A stretch of 64,000 nucleotides of DNA, taken from the NCBI RefSeq assembly GCF_041583195.1, contig NZ_JBFHGL010000005.1, positions 1-64,000 of the forward strand. The letters are read 5' to 3'. How positions within the stretch are numbered: position 1 is the stretch's first letter; the number at the start of each line of letters is the position of its first letter. The notes beneath the pieces were generated by a model. The model saw only the letters and a list, made by a program, of their open reading frames with translations. It searched no databases and had not been told where the DNA came from. This document shows positions 45,916 through 56,073 of this stretch, piece by piece. The position numbers were made by a program, and so were the translations under genes. The DNA is from Sulfurimonas sp. (lineage in GTDB: Bacteria > Campylobacterota > Campylobacteria > Campylobacterales > Sulfurimonadaceae).

Positions 45916-47621
45916 AACTCTTCCTCTTTATACATGCCATCTTCAAAAAGAATAACTTTGTTCCTTCCTGTATTTTTAGCTTCATAAAGGGCAACGTCAG
46001 CATATTTTATGGCATGCCAAGGTGTATCGATCTGATCAGGGTACATAGACACACCTACACTTAATGTTTTTGAAAAAGTTTTGTCTTGAGCATTAAACTG
46101 TTTATTTGAAAAAGAGATTCTAATCTTATCCGCTATAGCTAGAGCATTTTCTTGACTTACATCAAACAGCAGTACCATAAACTCTTCACCACCATAGCGT
46201 ATAGCCATATCAGAACCTTTAGTCTCCTTCTTCAAGACTTCTGCCAATACTTTTAAAACCCTGTCTCCTACATCGTGACCAAAGTTATCATTTACCTGTT
46301 TGAAAAAGTCCACGTCTATCATTAAAATCGCAAACTGTCTGTCTCTGTCTTTTAGATCTTCATCCATAAAGTTATCTAAAAAGCGTCTATTGTAAAGTTC
46401 TGTCATAGGATCTACCAGTGTAGAGTTTGTAAGGATCTGCATAAGCATCTTACTCTCTAATACAGGACGTGCAAGTTCAAAGTAGTTCTTGATGATTGGA
46501 ATATGCTCTTGAACTCTCTGTAACTCTCTTAGTGAAGATGTTTGAATATGAACTACCAACTCGTAAGAATCATTTATATCAAAAGGCAGACATATAAAGT
46601 TACATTCACCTTCACAACAAACATCACATATATTTTCAAAGTCGCTTGAGAAAACATTTGTACTAGTTCTGAACGCTCTACAGTTCATAGATGAGAGTCC
46701 ATAAACACCATCAGACCAATTATGACGTGTCTCATAGATAACTTTGCGCTCTTTTTTCTTTATATCTATCTCCATAAATACAAAGTTTTCTATACCAAAT
46801 GATGTTTTTAATACATGAGCCAACCTGCGATAAATAGAGCCTTTATCAGGATCTAATTCTATTGTCTTTTTAAATCTGAAAATCTCTGAGAGTTCATTTA
46901 GTCTCTCAGCTACTTCTCCCGCTTCATTTGAAAGATTTGTTTTAACATGATGAGAAAAGTCACCTCTATATGCTTTAGAGATCCCAGCTTCCAAATCATC
47001 AAAAAGTTTTACATACGGATTTATATAGTGATTACCTATAAGCATAGCAATGAGTAAAAATACAATAGTTATAAGCATAATACGTAAGATAACATCTATA
47101 CTTTCATCTTTTACATCTGAAATGTCTAAGTCCATACTTATTACACCAAGTACGTCTCCCTCTTTTGCATTTGTATGGCACTGCAAACAGTTGGGATTAG
47201 AATATTTTGTAGCTATATAAGGTATGGTAACACGCATAAAAATGTCATCATTTCTCTCATATATCTTTGTCATACTCTGTGCATTTTTTATAACTTTCTT
47301 TTCAATGTCGTCATACTGATATACGTCAACATGCCCCTTTCCAAACTGCTCAATAACATTTTTAGAACGCAAAACTCTTAAATTTTCAACTTCCTGATGA
47401 CGCATCATATTGTCTAAAAACATAAAACGTTTGTCCATAGTTCCGTTAACCATGTGCGATGTTAAACTGTCACGTACAGACTCAGCAATAGAGTGTGCTT
47501 TTTCATCTGCAGACTTTTGACCAAACTTCATAAAGTTAAATGCCACGTTTGCCATAGTAGCAAGTGATAAAAATACTAATAAAAACCCAACTACAACTAA
47601 TACTTTCTTGTTTGTACTCAT
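45912..47621 (-). CDS. Heme-sensor diguanylate cyclase (GGEEF)
   Basis: 569 aa. TM1 about 7-28; a periplasmic region with a c-type heme motif CLQCH (145-149) followed by TNAKEGDVLGVISMDL; TM2 about 178-195; a GAF-like part with a Cys cluster (NCRAF... CDVCCEGEC...ICLPF); and a C-terminal GGDEF domain with active-site RYGGEEF at 475-481 and RxxD-like tail. It should make c-di-GMP in response to a redox or gas signal. GGGGAAAC before the ATG serves as ribosome site. Confidence 0.88.
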   Translation of the reverse strand: MSTNKKVLVVVGFLLVFLSLATMANVAFNFMKFGQKSADEKAHSIAESVRDSLTSHMVNGTMDKRFMFLDNMMRHQEVENLRVLRSKNVIEQFGKGHVDVYQYDDIEKKVIKNAQSMTKIYERNDDIFMRVTIPYIATKYSNPNCLQCHTNAKEGDVLGVISMDLDISDVKDESIDVILRIMLITIVFLLIAMLIGNHYINPYVKLFDDLEAGISKAYRGDFSHHVKTNLSNEAGEVAERLNELSEIFRFKKTIELDPDKGSIYRRLAHVLKTSFGIENFVFMEIDIKKKERKVIYETRHNWSDGVYGLSSMNCRAFRTSTNVFSSDFENICDVCCEGECNFICLPFDINDSYELVVHIQTSSLRELQRVQEHIPIIKNYFELARPVLESKMLMQILTNSTLVDPMTELYNRRFLDNFMDEDLKDRDRQFAILMIDVDFFKQVNDNFGHDVGDRVLKVLAEVLKKETKGSDMAIRYGGEEFMVLLFDVSQENALAIADKIRISFSNKQFNAQDKTFSKTLSVGVSMYPDQIDTPWHAIKYADVALYEAKNTGRNKVILFEDGMYKEEEF

Positions 47622-47785
47622 GTTTCCCCAATTTAATATTATTTTTTAATTTTAACATGTTATAACTTACAATAGAAAAAAACATCATATTTAGTTTATA
47701 CTTATATTTTCAAACTTTAAAGTTAGTCAGGCCGGAAAGAACTTATTTATAAAATATTTTAATAAAGTTTAAAGTCTACTATCTT

Positions 47786-47791
47786 TATAAT
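47786..47791 (+). promoter_or_regulatory. -10 box of the heme chemoreceptor gene
   Basis: TATAAT with a predicted transcription start near 47798, 38 nt before the ATG at 47836. This makes the upstream TTG at 47794 an unlikely start codon. Confidence 0.5.
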
Positions 47792-47835
47792 GGTTGCTTA
47801 TTTATCATAATATTTACAAAAAGGGCAAAGTAAGT

Positions 47836-49425
47836 ATGATTAAAAGTATAAAGTCTAAAGTTGTAATCTCTTTATTATTAGTAAGTGTACTAGGCCTTAT
47901 AGGGATGAGTACTTACCTATCAAACACTCTTCAAGAAATCTCAAACAGCACATCAAAAAAATCTCTAAATATGCTTAGCAAGTCTATTTTTCAAACAATG
48001 ACAACAAGTATGATGATGGGGGATCCTCACATTGTTCAACAAACACTTAAAGATGCACAGCATATTGAGGGTATAGAACACTTAAGTATCTATAAATCTA
48101 AGGCTGTTCAAGAAACTTACGCACCAGATGAAAAATATACTAACGATGCCCTTATACGCGAAGTTTTAGAGAAAAAAGCCGTAAAAGTTATAGAAAAAAC
48201 AGAAAATAATCACCATACGATTAGAATGATCAAACCTATGGTTGCAGAGGATAGATGTCTATCGTGTCACTACAATGTAACTCCTGGTTATGTTCTTGGT
48301 GCACTTGATTTAATTATATCACTTGATGAAAACGACAATAATATATCTAGCACTAACACTACACTTATAGTTACACTAGCTATTGCCAGTATATTATTCA
48401 TTGCCGTTGCATTTATATTTTTTGCAAGAGAGATCTTCAGGCCACTACAAAGTTTAACTCAAAGGGTAGCTGACCTTGTAAGCGGAGATAAAGATTTAAC
48501 TAAAAGGGTTGTTCATAATAACGATGATGAGTTTGCCGAAACTGCCAAAGAGGTAAATAACTTTATAGAGATGATCCAATCAACAATTCAAGATATAAAG
48601 TCTTTAGGTGAACAAAACTATGACATATCTTTAAAAATTGAGCAATCAAGTCATGTTATTCAAGCTACTACAAAAAAAGAGGGTGAGATAATAAATAAAG
48701 CCATCTTAAAAACTAAAACTATTGAAGATCTTTTATCTCAAAATATTAGTGCAGTTGAAGAGACACAGGAAAATGTTGAAGAAACTCAAAAACAACTCAA
48801 TACTGCAAAAGAATCTCTTCTGTCTTTGTCTAACGAGGTTGATATATTTGTTGAATCAGAAAATGAACTCTCTCATGAACTTGTAGGACTAAAAAGTGAT
48901 GCAGACAGTGTTAAAGATGTTCTAAATGTTATTAAAGATATAGCTGAGCAAACAAACTTACTTGCTTTAAATGCAGCTATAGAAGCTGCTCGTGCAGGTG
49001 AACACGGTCGTGGTTTTGCCGTAGTTGCTGATGAAGTTCGTAAACTGGCTGAACGTACTACAAAAAGTCTGAGTGAGATAGATATGAACGTAAGTACAAT
49101 CGTTCAGTCTATAAACGATGTAAGTGATAAAATGCAGACTAATGCATCTAATATAGAGAGTTTATCTAATATTTCACATGAAGTTGAAGAAAAAATCGAT
49201 CACACGGCACAAGCTATTATACACTCAAACAACATAGCAACTCAATCAGCCGAAAACTCTAGAGAGATGTCAGGCAATATTAATGAGATAATTGAAGATA
49301 TCAACTCAATAGAAGCACTTTCAAGCTCAAATAATACAAGTACGAAAGATATTGAAGCTCAGCTAAAAAGCTTAGTTGGAACTGCTAAAAAACTTGAGGA
49401 TATGTTAAACCAATTTAAAAGTTAA
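47836..49425 (+). CDS. Heme-sensor methyl-accepting chemotaxis protein
   Basis: 529 aa. TM1 about 8-28, a periplasmic domain with heme motif CLSCH (141-145) followed by [16 protein letters not shown]2 about 169-191, a HAMP ([14 protein letters not shown]) and a signalling domain whose hairpin tip is [20 protein letters not shown] (from residue 371). The start at 47836 is chosen over the in-frame TTG at 47794, which precedes the predicted transcription start. It probably senses a redox partner or small gas and steers swimming. Confidence 0.9.
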   Translation: MIKSIKSKVVISLLLVSVLGLIGMSTYLSNTLQEISNSTSKKSLNMLSKSIFQTMTTSMMMGDPHIVQQTLKDAQHIEGIEHLSIYKSKAVQETYAPDEKYTNDALIREVLEKKAVKVIEKTENNHHTIRMIKPMVAEDRCLSCHYNVTPGYVLGALDLIISLDENDNNISSTNTTLIVTLAIASILFIAVAFIFFAREIFRPLQSLTQRVADLVSGDKDLTKRVVHNNDDEFAETAKEVNNFIEMIQSTIQDIKSLGEQNYDISLKIEQSSHVIQATTKKEGEIINKAILKTKTIEDLLSQNISAVEETQENVEETQKQLNTAKESLLSLSNEVDIFVESENELSHELVGLKSDADSVKDVLNVIKDIAEQTNLLALNAAIEAARAGEHGRGFAVVADEVRKLAERTTKSLSEIDMNVSTIVQSINDVSDKMQTNASNIESLSNISHEVEEKIDHTAQAIIHSNNIATQSAENSREMSGNINEIIEDINSIEALSSSNNTSTKDIEAQLKSLVGTAKKLEDMLNQFKS

Positions 49426-49434
49426 CAGAGGGTT

Positions 49435-52227
49435 TTAAGCCCTTCTGTTACGTCTGCGGTTTTTAACCCCAAAATTTTTCTTATAACATGAGTTACATAT
49501 GTTGTACTTAGTGTTTGGTGGCAGAGTAGCTCCACACATCTTACATGAATGAACAAAACCGCTTTGATGAAGAGAATTTTCAATATACTTATTTAAAGTA
49601 GCACGATAACGTCTAGCTTTTTCCTGATCTAAAAAATAATCCCCAAATCTGTAAGATAACCATAGGTATAGTGAGATCTCTTTAACCATATCTTCTGCGA
49701 GCAGTAGATCCTGAGTAGTTCTTGCATAGTTTCCGACAAGCTGTGGAGGTATATAATCGATTGAGCGTTTTTGTTCAATCTTTCTAATATAGCTCTCGTA
49801 AACCGAAACGATATATGGAGACTTAAGTGTAAGCGGAGCACATGCAAGATGATACTTTGTAGCAATATCAAGATCATGCTCATCCGTTATTTTAGAAGCT
49901 TCGAGCATATCTTCTAGGTTTGAGGCTTTAAATGGACCGCTAAACTCCATATTTTTAACAAAGAACTTGAGGACTTCAAAAAGTGAGTTCTCTTCAAGTA
50001 TGTTCGATACAAGCTGTATATGACCAAGATTTGCCATCACCTTAAAAGGTATCTCTATTTTTTGTGCCTCTTTATAGAAGTTTTTATGGATAATACTTAA
50101 AACATCACTATATAAGGCACCAACATACCCCTCTTCGTTTAAACCATACCTTCCTGCACGCCCTGAAATTTGATGAATTTCACTCGCTGTTAACTCCCTG
50201 TCTCTGACACCGTCAAACTTCATAGCTTTTGAAAAAAGAAGTGTCTTAATAGGAAGGTTAAGACCCATAGCAATCGCATCTGTAGCTATCAGCAGTTCAG
50301 TCTCACCTTCACGAAACTTTCTAGCTTCTTCACGTCTAACTTCAGGCGAGAGGTTTCCATACACTACACTTATATTAAAATACTTTGAAAAGTCTTGTTT
50401 TAATCTGAGTACGTCTTTTCTTGAAAAAGCTATGATCGCACTGCCTTTTTGCACATCTTTTATATCTGTAGGTGTATCTAAAAGTTTTAAAGGGTTTTTA
50501 CGTTCAAACTCTATGATCTCAAGCTCTTCACCCAAATACTCTGCTAAGGCTATAACTGCATCTTTTGCATTTGGTGAACCTGTCATAATAATCTCGCTTG
50601 CCGGTGCTCCAATGATGGCATTTGCCCAAGCCCATCCACGATCACGATCACCTATCATCTGAACTTCATCAATTACACATACATCTACATCCACTTCAAA
50701 GTTTACCATCTCTATGGTTGAGCTTATATGTGTAGCATCTTCATCTATGATCTGCTCTTCACCTGTTATTAAAGAGACATCAATACCGTCATCTCTTAAA
50801 CCCTCATATCCTTCAAGTGCTAAAAGTCTAAGAGGTGCAAGATAGTACCCGGTATCTGCAGCTTTTAGTTTTTCCATAGCTTCATATGTCTTACCGCTGT
50901 TTGTCGGTCCTATATGAAGAGTAAGTTTTCTTTTGTTTGCACGAGCAAGTGGAAAAAGGTTTTTAAAATCCCTGATAGTTTGAGCTAAAAGTGCATGTTT
51001 TTGTGCCTTTATTATCTCACCCTGTATAGAGTAAATAAAGCGTTTTTTCACTTTTCTTGCTACTTTTGGCGTGATAATTAAAGAGGTCGGTAAAATATCT
51101 AAAAGATGTTCATATATCTTTTTGTACATAGCTTCATCTGTTAAATTAAGTGTAGAGGCTAGTTTTTTACACTCATCTATTAACGATTCCAATTCCTCTA
51201 AAAAATGTTTTTCATGTTCGGCTTTAGAATCTGTTAAGACCTCATCAAATTCTATCTCTTCATCTCTCCATACTGCCTGTAAAAAAGGATCTACCTCTAT
51301 GTGCAGGTCTAGTTTATACTTGAATCTATCTTCTAAATACGGAAGTGTTATATACTCCTCTACTTCAAGCATCAACTCTTCATTGTGAATATCCAAAGAT
51401 ACAAGACTCAGATGTTTTGACAATATATCTTTGATAATTTCCTCTTTTATAAGCGGATATTCGTGCAGAGGCTTTGGAGGAGAAGATCTTAAAGATGCGA
51501 CAATATCTTTTTCACTTAAAATAGAATGTGGATTTGGGATAGAATTTATAAACTCATTTATCTTCTCTTGAAAATTTTGTTTTGTAAACTCCTTATCACC
51601 CTCAATCTCTTTTATAAGTTCCTCTTTGTCCGTTTCAGCCAAGTGTGATGATTCATACTTTTTAGTGTTTAAAGTATGTATTTTATGAAAACTCTGTCCC
51701 AATAGTACATAATGAATATCTGCATTAAACTCTAATGAGTCATCAATATCAAATATGCCATCTACCTCTTTTTGGATCTCCATCATCTTTTGTTCATGAC
51801 GTATGTATTGAAGTTTTGAGAAGATCTTATTAGGAGTTATTTTTTTTGCTTTTAATGAAGCAAATTCACCGTAGATCTGAGTTGTTTCCTCTTTAGTCAA
51901 TGTATATTCTTGTAAAAGTTCGTCTATCTTATCAAGAGTTGATTCATCTGGTTCTTTAGGTTTTTGGCTAAAGTATATTTTTCCGTTGTTTACAAAAAAA
52001 TCTAAAATAAGTTTTCTTACCGTACTATCTGCTTCACTCCATACCATTCTCGCAGTTTTTACTAGTATATCTTTTGAATGTGCGACTTCATATATACCAA
52101 GATAGTGAAAAAGCTCACTAAGAGTTTCACTCTCTACACGTTCAACACCTACGTCAAACGGATCGTCATCAAAGTATCTTCTAATCTTCTGATTAATTTT
52201 TGTATTTTTCTTATTTTTCTTAGACAT
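49435..52227 (-). CDS. SUV3-like ATP-dependent RNA helicase
   Basis: 930 aa. A long helical N-terminal part of unknown role (1-480) is followed by a superfamily 2 helicase core: LHIGPTNSGKTYEAME (Walker A), CVIDEVQMIGDRDRGWAW (DEVQ box), MTGSPNA, and a RecA-2 half ending in SEIHQISGRAGRYG. The IG(P)TNSGKTYEA and ISGRAGRYG motifs are those of SUV3 of mitochondria and its bacterial relatives. The C-terminus carries a zinc ribbon, CKMCGATLPP...CNSCYKKNFG, and a basic tail. No Shine-Dalgarno; TAAAAT lies 6 nt before the ATG. Confidence 0.85.
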   Translation of the reverse strand: MSKKNKKNTKINQKIRRYFDDDPFDVGVERVESETLSELFHYLGIYEVAHSKDILVKTARMVWSEADSTVRKLILDFFVNNGKIYFSQKPKEPDESTLDKIDELLQEYTLTKEETTQIYGEFASLKAKKITPNKIFSKLQYIRHEQKMMEIQKEVDGIFDIDDSLEFNADIHYVLLGQSFHKIHTLNTKKYESSHLAETDKEELIKEIEGDKEFTKQNFQEKINEFINSIPNPHSILSEKDIVASLRSSPPKPLHEYPLIKEEIIKDILSKHLSLVSLDIHNEELMLEVEEYITLPYLEDRFKYKLDLHIEVDPFLQAVWRDEEIEFDEVLTDSKAEHEKHFLEELESLIDECKKLASTLNLTDEAMYKKIYEHLLDILPTSLIITPKVARKVKKRFIYSIQGEIIKAQKHALLAQTIRDFKNLFPLARANKRKLTLHIGPTNSGKTYEAMEKLKAADTGYYLAPLRLLALEGYEGLRDDGIDVSLITGEEQIIDEDATHISSTIEMVNFEVDVDVCVIDEVQMIGDRDRGWAWANAIIGAPASEIIMTGSPNAKDAVIALAEYLGEELEIIEFERKNPLKLLDTPTDIKDVQKGSAIIAFSRKDVLRLKQDFSKYFNISVVYGNLSPEVRREEARKFREGETELLIATDAIAMGLNLPIKTLLFSKAMKFDGVRDRELTASEIHQISGRAGRYGLNEEGYVGALYSDVLSIIHKNFYKEAQKIEIPFKVMANLGHIQLVSNILEENSLFEVLKFFVKNMEFSGPFKASNLEDMLEASKITDEHDLDIATKYHLACAPLTLKSPYIVSVYESYIRKIEQKRSIDYIPPQLVGNYARTTQDLLLAEDMVKEISLYLWLSYRFGDYFLDQEKARRYRATLNKYIENSLHQSGFVHSCKMCGATLPPNTKYNICNSCYKKNFGVKNRRRNRRA

Positions 52228-52233
52228 AGTATA

Positions 52234-52239
52234 ATTTTA
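52234..52239 (-). promoter_or_regulatory. Possible -10 box, leaderless-type, of the SUV3-like gene
   Basis: On the minus strand GGATAAAAT, then 6 nt (TATACT), then ATG. One mismatch to the -10 consensus, so weaker than the other leaderless cases. Confidence 0.35.
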
Positions 52240-52269
52240 TCCAAGTAATTATAAAAGAAAAGGCTTATT

Positions 52270-52587
52270 ATGAGCTATCCTGATGAATGGACACAAAAAG
52301 AGTTTTTAGAAAATAAAAAAAAGCTTGAAAAAGAGGGTATTGAAGTTGTACTTATAGATACAATTTTATCGCCTATAGAAAAAGCGGATACGGTTGTGTA
52401 TAACCCTTATGAACTTAGCAACTATCCAGACGGTAGTGTTTTCGTTTTTTACTGCGATACAGGTAAGGCTACATTTGATAGACTAAACGAATATAGAAAA
52501 AAATTTCCAAACAAACACTGCATTTCTCTAAAAGGCGGAAGAGGTTATTGGAGAAAAAATATGATGGTATTTGATGATAACGAATAA
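52270..52587 (+). CDS. Rhodanese-like protein
   Basis: 105 aa. A compact rhodanese fold: VVLIDTILSPIEKADTVVYN, then the active-site loop FYCDTGKATFDRLNEY with the cysteine, and CISLKGGRGYWR. The N-terminal strands are short. Sulfur-transfer role unknown. AAAGG lies 8 nt before the ATG. Overlaps the DUF309 gene by 14 nt. Confidence 0.75.
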   Translation: MSYPDEWTQKEFLENKKKLEKEGIEVVLIDTILSPIEKADTVVYNPYELSNYPDGSVFVFYCDTGKATFDRLNEYRKKFPNKHCISLKGGRGYWRKNMMVFDDNE

Positions 52588-52897
52588 ACATGCAGAAGAT
52601 TTTATACAAGCACTAGATGAAAGTCGTTTTTATGATGCCCACGAAGTCTTAGAAGAGTTATGGTTTGACAATAGAAAGAACCCTACTAATGAAGTAAATC
52701 TTTTAAGAGGTTTTATAAATGCTGCCGTTAGTTTTGAACTTAACAAACGCGGAAAAACTGAAGCCAGCAAGCGTGTTTGGAGGAACTATTTAAAATACCG
52801 CCAACTAGTATTTAAAACAGGTTCAAACAAGGTAAAGATATACTACAATATATCTCTATATATAGATAATCTTTATAAAAAAACTCAGCTATTTTAG
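52574..52897 (+). CDS. DUF309-domain protein
   Basis: 107 aa from the ATG at 52574. DUF309 pattern: FIQALDESRFYDAHEVLEELW, then LLRGFINAAVSFELNKRGK and a helix. The conserved HEVLEELW motif is clear. Function unknown, all-helical. The start at 52571 (TTG) is less likely. Overlaps the preceding gene and the convergent MFS gene. Confidence 0.83.
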   Translation: MITNKHAEDFIQALDESRFYDAHEVLEELWFDNRKNPTNEVNLLRGFINAAVSFELNKRGKTEASKRVWRNYLKYRQLVFKTGSNKVKIYYNISLYIDNLYKKTQLF

Positions 52898-53989
52898 TGA
52901 TTGACGCTCAAAAAATCTTAAAAAAACAAATGATAAAAAAGCTAAAAAAGCAGCAGTTAAGAACAGATATTCAGGAAAGTACTCATATACATATCCACTA
53001 TATAATGCTCCAACAAAAGCCCCAAGTCCATAGGTAATACCCGAAAACATCTGCTGAGCTAAAGATTTATGTCTGTAAAGTGAGAACAGATATGAAATAG
53101 CCGCCGAATGAAACAGTGCAAAGCTTAATGCGTGCAGAGCCTGAGAGAAGAAAAGCATATACAAGTTTTGCGGAAATAAAAATACTAAAAACCATCTAAA
53201 TGCCGTAGCAAATGTGGTTACCTGTAAAACTAAAAGAAGATTTTTTTGTAAAAATCTCCCTTGATAAAAGAGCATAAATACTTCAACTATTACACCAAAG
53301 CTCCATAAGTATATTGTCATATCCAAACTAATGCCCGCATCGGTTTCATAAATAGTAAAAAAGTTGTAAAAAGGACCAAAAGCAACCTGCATTAGAGTAA
53401 GCCCCAGCCATAATCTCCAATCTTTTAAAAGATTTATATCATTGTCTTCTTTGCTTGTTCTGTTAAGTGTGTCTTTTTGCCCTCTTACAATTATAAATGA
53501 GCTAAAAACCGTTAAAAATGTTAGTGCTAAAAGATATGTTAAAGCAGTTGAAGGTACCGATAAAAATTTCACCAATACAAGTGCGACTAGTATAAAGCCG
53601 ATAGAACCGAACAACCTAATCTTTCCATAACGCTCTTTGCCTAAATGGTTTAATGATATAACTTCAATATATGGCAATACTAAACTAAGCCCTATTCCGA
53701 TACCTATGTTCGAGAAAAGAAGTCTGTAAAAACTCTCTAGTGAAAAATAAAAAGATGTAGCTGAACTAAGTAAAATTATAAGAGCTATATTAAAACTTCT
53801 GGTATCAAGTTTTAAACCCTTTATAAAAAGAAAAGGCACCACAAAACGTACAAGTGGAGCTGCTGCGAAAATTATGCCGATCTCACTAGCACTATAACCG
53901 CTTAAGTTGAGTACTTTTGGTAAGAAAATAACATATACACCGATAAGTGCAAAATAAAAAAAGTAAAATAATGATAATAATATTTGCAT
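52889..53989 (-). CDS. MFS transporter (PPP/MFS_1-like)
   Basis: 366 aa with about 11-12 helices. N-terminal YFFYFALIGVYVIFLPKVL and GYSASEIGIIFAAAPLVRFVVPFL resemble the phenylpropionate permease/MFS_1-like group of drug or nutrient carriers. Substrate unknown. TATAAT lies 5 nt upstream of the ATG with no Shine-Dalgarno. Overlaps the convergent DUF309 gene by 9 nt. Confidence 0.75.
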   Translation of the reverse strand: MQILLSLFYFFYFALIGVYVIFLPKVLNLSGYSASEIGIIFAAAPLVRFVVPFLFIKGLKLDTRSFNIALIILLSSATSFYFSLESFYRLLFSNIGIGIGLSLVLPYIEVISLNHLGKERYGKIRLFGSIGFILVALVLVKFLSVPSTALTYLLALTFLTVFSSFIIVRGQKDTLNRTSKEDNDINLLKDWRLWLGLTLMQVAFGPFYNFFTIYETDAGISLDMTIYLWSFGVIVEVFMLFYQGRFLQKNLLLVLQVTTFATAFRWFLVFLFPQNLYMLFFSQALHALSFALFHSAAISYLFSLYRHKSLAQQMFSGITYGLGAFVGALYSGYVYEYFPEYLFLTAAFLAFLSFVFLRFFERQSLK

Positions 53990-53994
53990 GTGAA

Positions 53995-54000
53995 ATTATA
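53995..54000 (-). promoter_or_regulatory. -10 box, leaderless-type promoter of MFS gene
   Basis: On the minus strand GGATATAAT, then 5 nt (TTCAC), then ATG at 53989. No Shine-Dalgarno sequence. Confidence 0.5.
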
Positions 54001-54109
54001 TCCTAGCAACTAAGTAAATGTATTAATAAAAATATAAAAAAAATAATGTTAACATAATCTGTTATCAACATAAAAATCATATAAACAAATATCACAAAAA
54101 GGATGTCTT

Positions 54110-54595
54110 ATGCTTATGGAGATGAGAGAACAAGACTTTATCGTATCTAAAACAGATACAAAAGGTAAGATAACTTATGTAAATAAAATTTTTATGGATA
54201 TGGCGGAGTATAAGGAAGATGAACTACTTGGAAAGCCCCATAGTATAGTAAGACATCCTAAAATGCCAAAAGCCGTTTTCAAACTTCTTTGGGATTACGT
54301 AAAAGAAAAAAAAGAAATTTTTGCTTTTGTTATAAATAAAACAAAAAACTCAAATGCTTATTGGGTTTATGCGAATGTTACCGCATCTTTAGATGAAAGA
54401 GGTAATATCATAGGTTATTACTCAGTTAGGAGAAAACCAAATCCTGAAGCTATAAAGATCATAGAACCGCTTTATGAAAAAATGGTTGAAGCAGAAAAAA
54501 CAGGCGGTGTAGAGGCATCTACAAAAATACTAGAAGATCTATTACATGAAAAAGGGGTATCTTATGATGAACTTATCATCTCAATTCAAGGCTAA
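54110..54595 (+). CDS. PAS-domain protein (Aer/CetB-like)
   Basis: 161 aa with one PAS domain: [25 protein letters not shown], then [25 protein letters not shown] and [28 protein letters not shown]. This is the Aer-type FAD-PAS layout, as in Campylobacter CetB, without membrane helices. It overlaps by 32 nt a chemoreceptor gene, giving a likely bipartite energy-taxis pair. AAAGGAT precedes the ATG at 54110. Confidence 0.85.
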   Translation: MLMEMREQDFIVSKTDTKGKITYVNKIFMDMAEYKEDELLGKPHSIVRHPKMPKAVFKLLWDYVKEKKEIFAFVINKTKNSNAYWVYANVTASLDERGNIIGYYSVRRKPNPEAIKIIEPLYEKMVEAEKTGGVEASTKILEDLLHEKGVSYDELIISIQG

Positions 54596-55997
54596 TAACT
54601 TCCTTATTGTTTTTATAGCTTTAATTGCTATAGGAATATACGGAATTGTAAAAGTAGATTATATCCTGGCTTCAGTGAGCATTGTTATAGCTATTATCTC
54701 TGTCTTTATACCTCAAGCAAAACAGACTAATGAGAGTTCAAAACTTTTTCAAAATGCTAAAGTCGTATTAAAAGAGGCAGCGCAGGGAAAACTGGAAGGA
54801 CGTATCACACATATACCTGATGATGATTCGGAACTTTCTCACTTTGCTTGGGATATAAACGACTTACTTGATCAACTAGAAGCATTTATGCGTGACACTC
54901 AAACAACAATTAAAAATGCCTCTGTAGGTAAAACATTTAGAAAAAATTATACATCAGGTCTGCATGGTCTATTTCAAGTTACTGCAAGAGAATTAAGCGG
55001 AGCTATACACTCTATTGCGGCAGGTTATGAGACAAAACTAAAAGGTGAACTATCAGCTGAATTAAGTTCCCTTGGCGGTGGTATAGGTGATGGACTTAGT
55101 ACCATACAAAACGATCTTATAAAATCTGAAGAGGAAGCTACACAAATTGTATCATTATCAGATAATACAGCTAAACAATCTAAAGAGAGTTTAAGCAGTG
55201 TTATAGATATTACTAAAAGATTAAATAATCTCGTAGAGCTTATATCTTCTTCACACGAAGCTATTATCTCTCTAGAAGGTAGAAGTAAGGAGATCTCCGA
55301 AGTAGTTGGGTTAATCAAAGAGATTGCCGATCAGACAAATCTTCTTGCACTTAATGCTGCTATTGAAGCGGCACGTGCAGGTGAACACGGTCGCGGATTT
55401 GCGGTAGTTGCCGATGAGGTTCGTAAACTGGCTGAGCGTACACAAAAAGCAACTACAGAGATAGAAATAACCATCTCTAGCTTGCAGCAAGAAGCAAATG
55501 ATATGAGGTCAAATTCCGACAATATATCAGATATAGCGAACAACACAACAGAAGTTATAGGAAATTTTGAGAACACATTTGAAGAGATGAATAAGTTTGC
55601 ACAAGAATCATCTGGTGTTGCTTTAGGAGTACAGAATAGACTTTATACAACACTTGTAAAAGTTGATCATATCCTATTTAAGTCAAATGCTTATTCGGCT
55701 ACTCTTGAACAAAACAAATCATATACTGTTGTAGATCATCACAACTGTAGAATGGGTAAATGGTACATAGGTAACGGTAAAGAAAGATTTGGTCATCTAA
55801 AGTCATTTGAAGCTTTAGATATACCTCATAGTGAAGTTCACAATAATGTAAAACTCGTAGGTAATTTTATTCAAGATGGTACTGTGTTAAAATATGACAA
55901 TCCTAAAAAAATAGTAAAATATTTTGCCGATATGGAAGAAAGTTCTAAAAAATTATTTGTTATACTTGATGAAATGTTAGCTGAGTATAATAAGTAA
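54564..55997 (+). CDS. Methyl-accepting chemotaxis protein with CZB domain
   Basis: 477 aa from ATG 54564 (AAAAAGGGG 6 nt upstream; an ATG in frame follows at once). Two close N-terminal membrane helices with no periplasmic domain, a HAMP-like region (about 60-130), the signalling domain with [20 protein letters not shown] from residue 256, and a C-terminal CZB domain with zinc ligands H in KVDHILFK, C in [11 protein letters not shown] and two H in IPHSEVHNN. The partner PAS protein is encoded in the overlapping upstream gene. Confidence 0.9.
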   Translation: MMNLSSQFKANNFLIVFIALIAIGIYGIVKVDYILASVSIVIAIISVFIPQAKQTNESSKLFQNAKVVLKEAAQGKLEGRITHIPDDDSELSHFAWDINDLLDQLEAFMRDTQTTIKNASVGKTFRKNYTSGLHGLFQVTARELSGAIHSIAAGYETKLKGELSAELSSLGGGIGDGLSTIQNDLIKSEEEATQIVSLSDNTAKQSKESLSSVIDITKRLNNLVELISSSHEAIISLEGRSKEISEVVGLIKEIADQTNLLALNAAIEAARAGEHGRGFAVVADEVRKLAERTQKATTEIEITISSLQQEANDMRSNSDNISDIANNTTEVIGNFENTFEEMNKFAQESSGVALGVQNRLYTTLVKVDHILFKSNAYSATLEQNKSYTVVDHHNCRMGKWYIGNGKERFGHLKSFEALDIPHSEVHNNVKLVGNFIQDGTVLKYDNPKKIVKYFADMEESSKKLFVILDEMLAEYNK

Positions 55998-56060
55998 TCA
56001 CATTTTTGTGATATTTATTTATGTTAAGTAGTTCTTAAGAAATTGTTTACCTTTATTTAG

Positions 56061-56066
56061 TACAAT
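56061..56066 (+). promoter_or_regulatory. Possible -10 box of the tandem-hairpin RNA
   Basis: TACAAT with a predicted start near 56072, just before the first hairpin stem. One mismatch from TATAAT; no clear extended -10. Confidence 0.3.
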
Positions 56067-56073
56067 TACAGTA

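Noticed and set aside
47713-47724. 12-bp palindrome AACTTTAAAGTT between the GGDEF and chemoreceptor genes as an operator
   Set aside because: It is AT-rich and short, expected by chance in this DNA, and there is no second copy at a related promoter in the window.
47794-47835. TTG start giving a 14-residue longer heme chemoreceptor
   Set aside because: It lies upstream of the predicted transcription start for the TATAAT at 47786-47791 and has no ribosome site; the ATG at 47836 gives a normal N-terminus.
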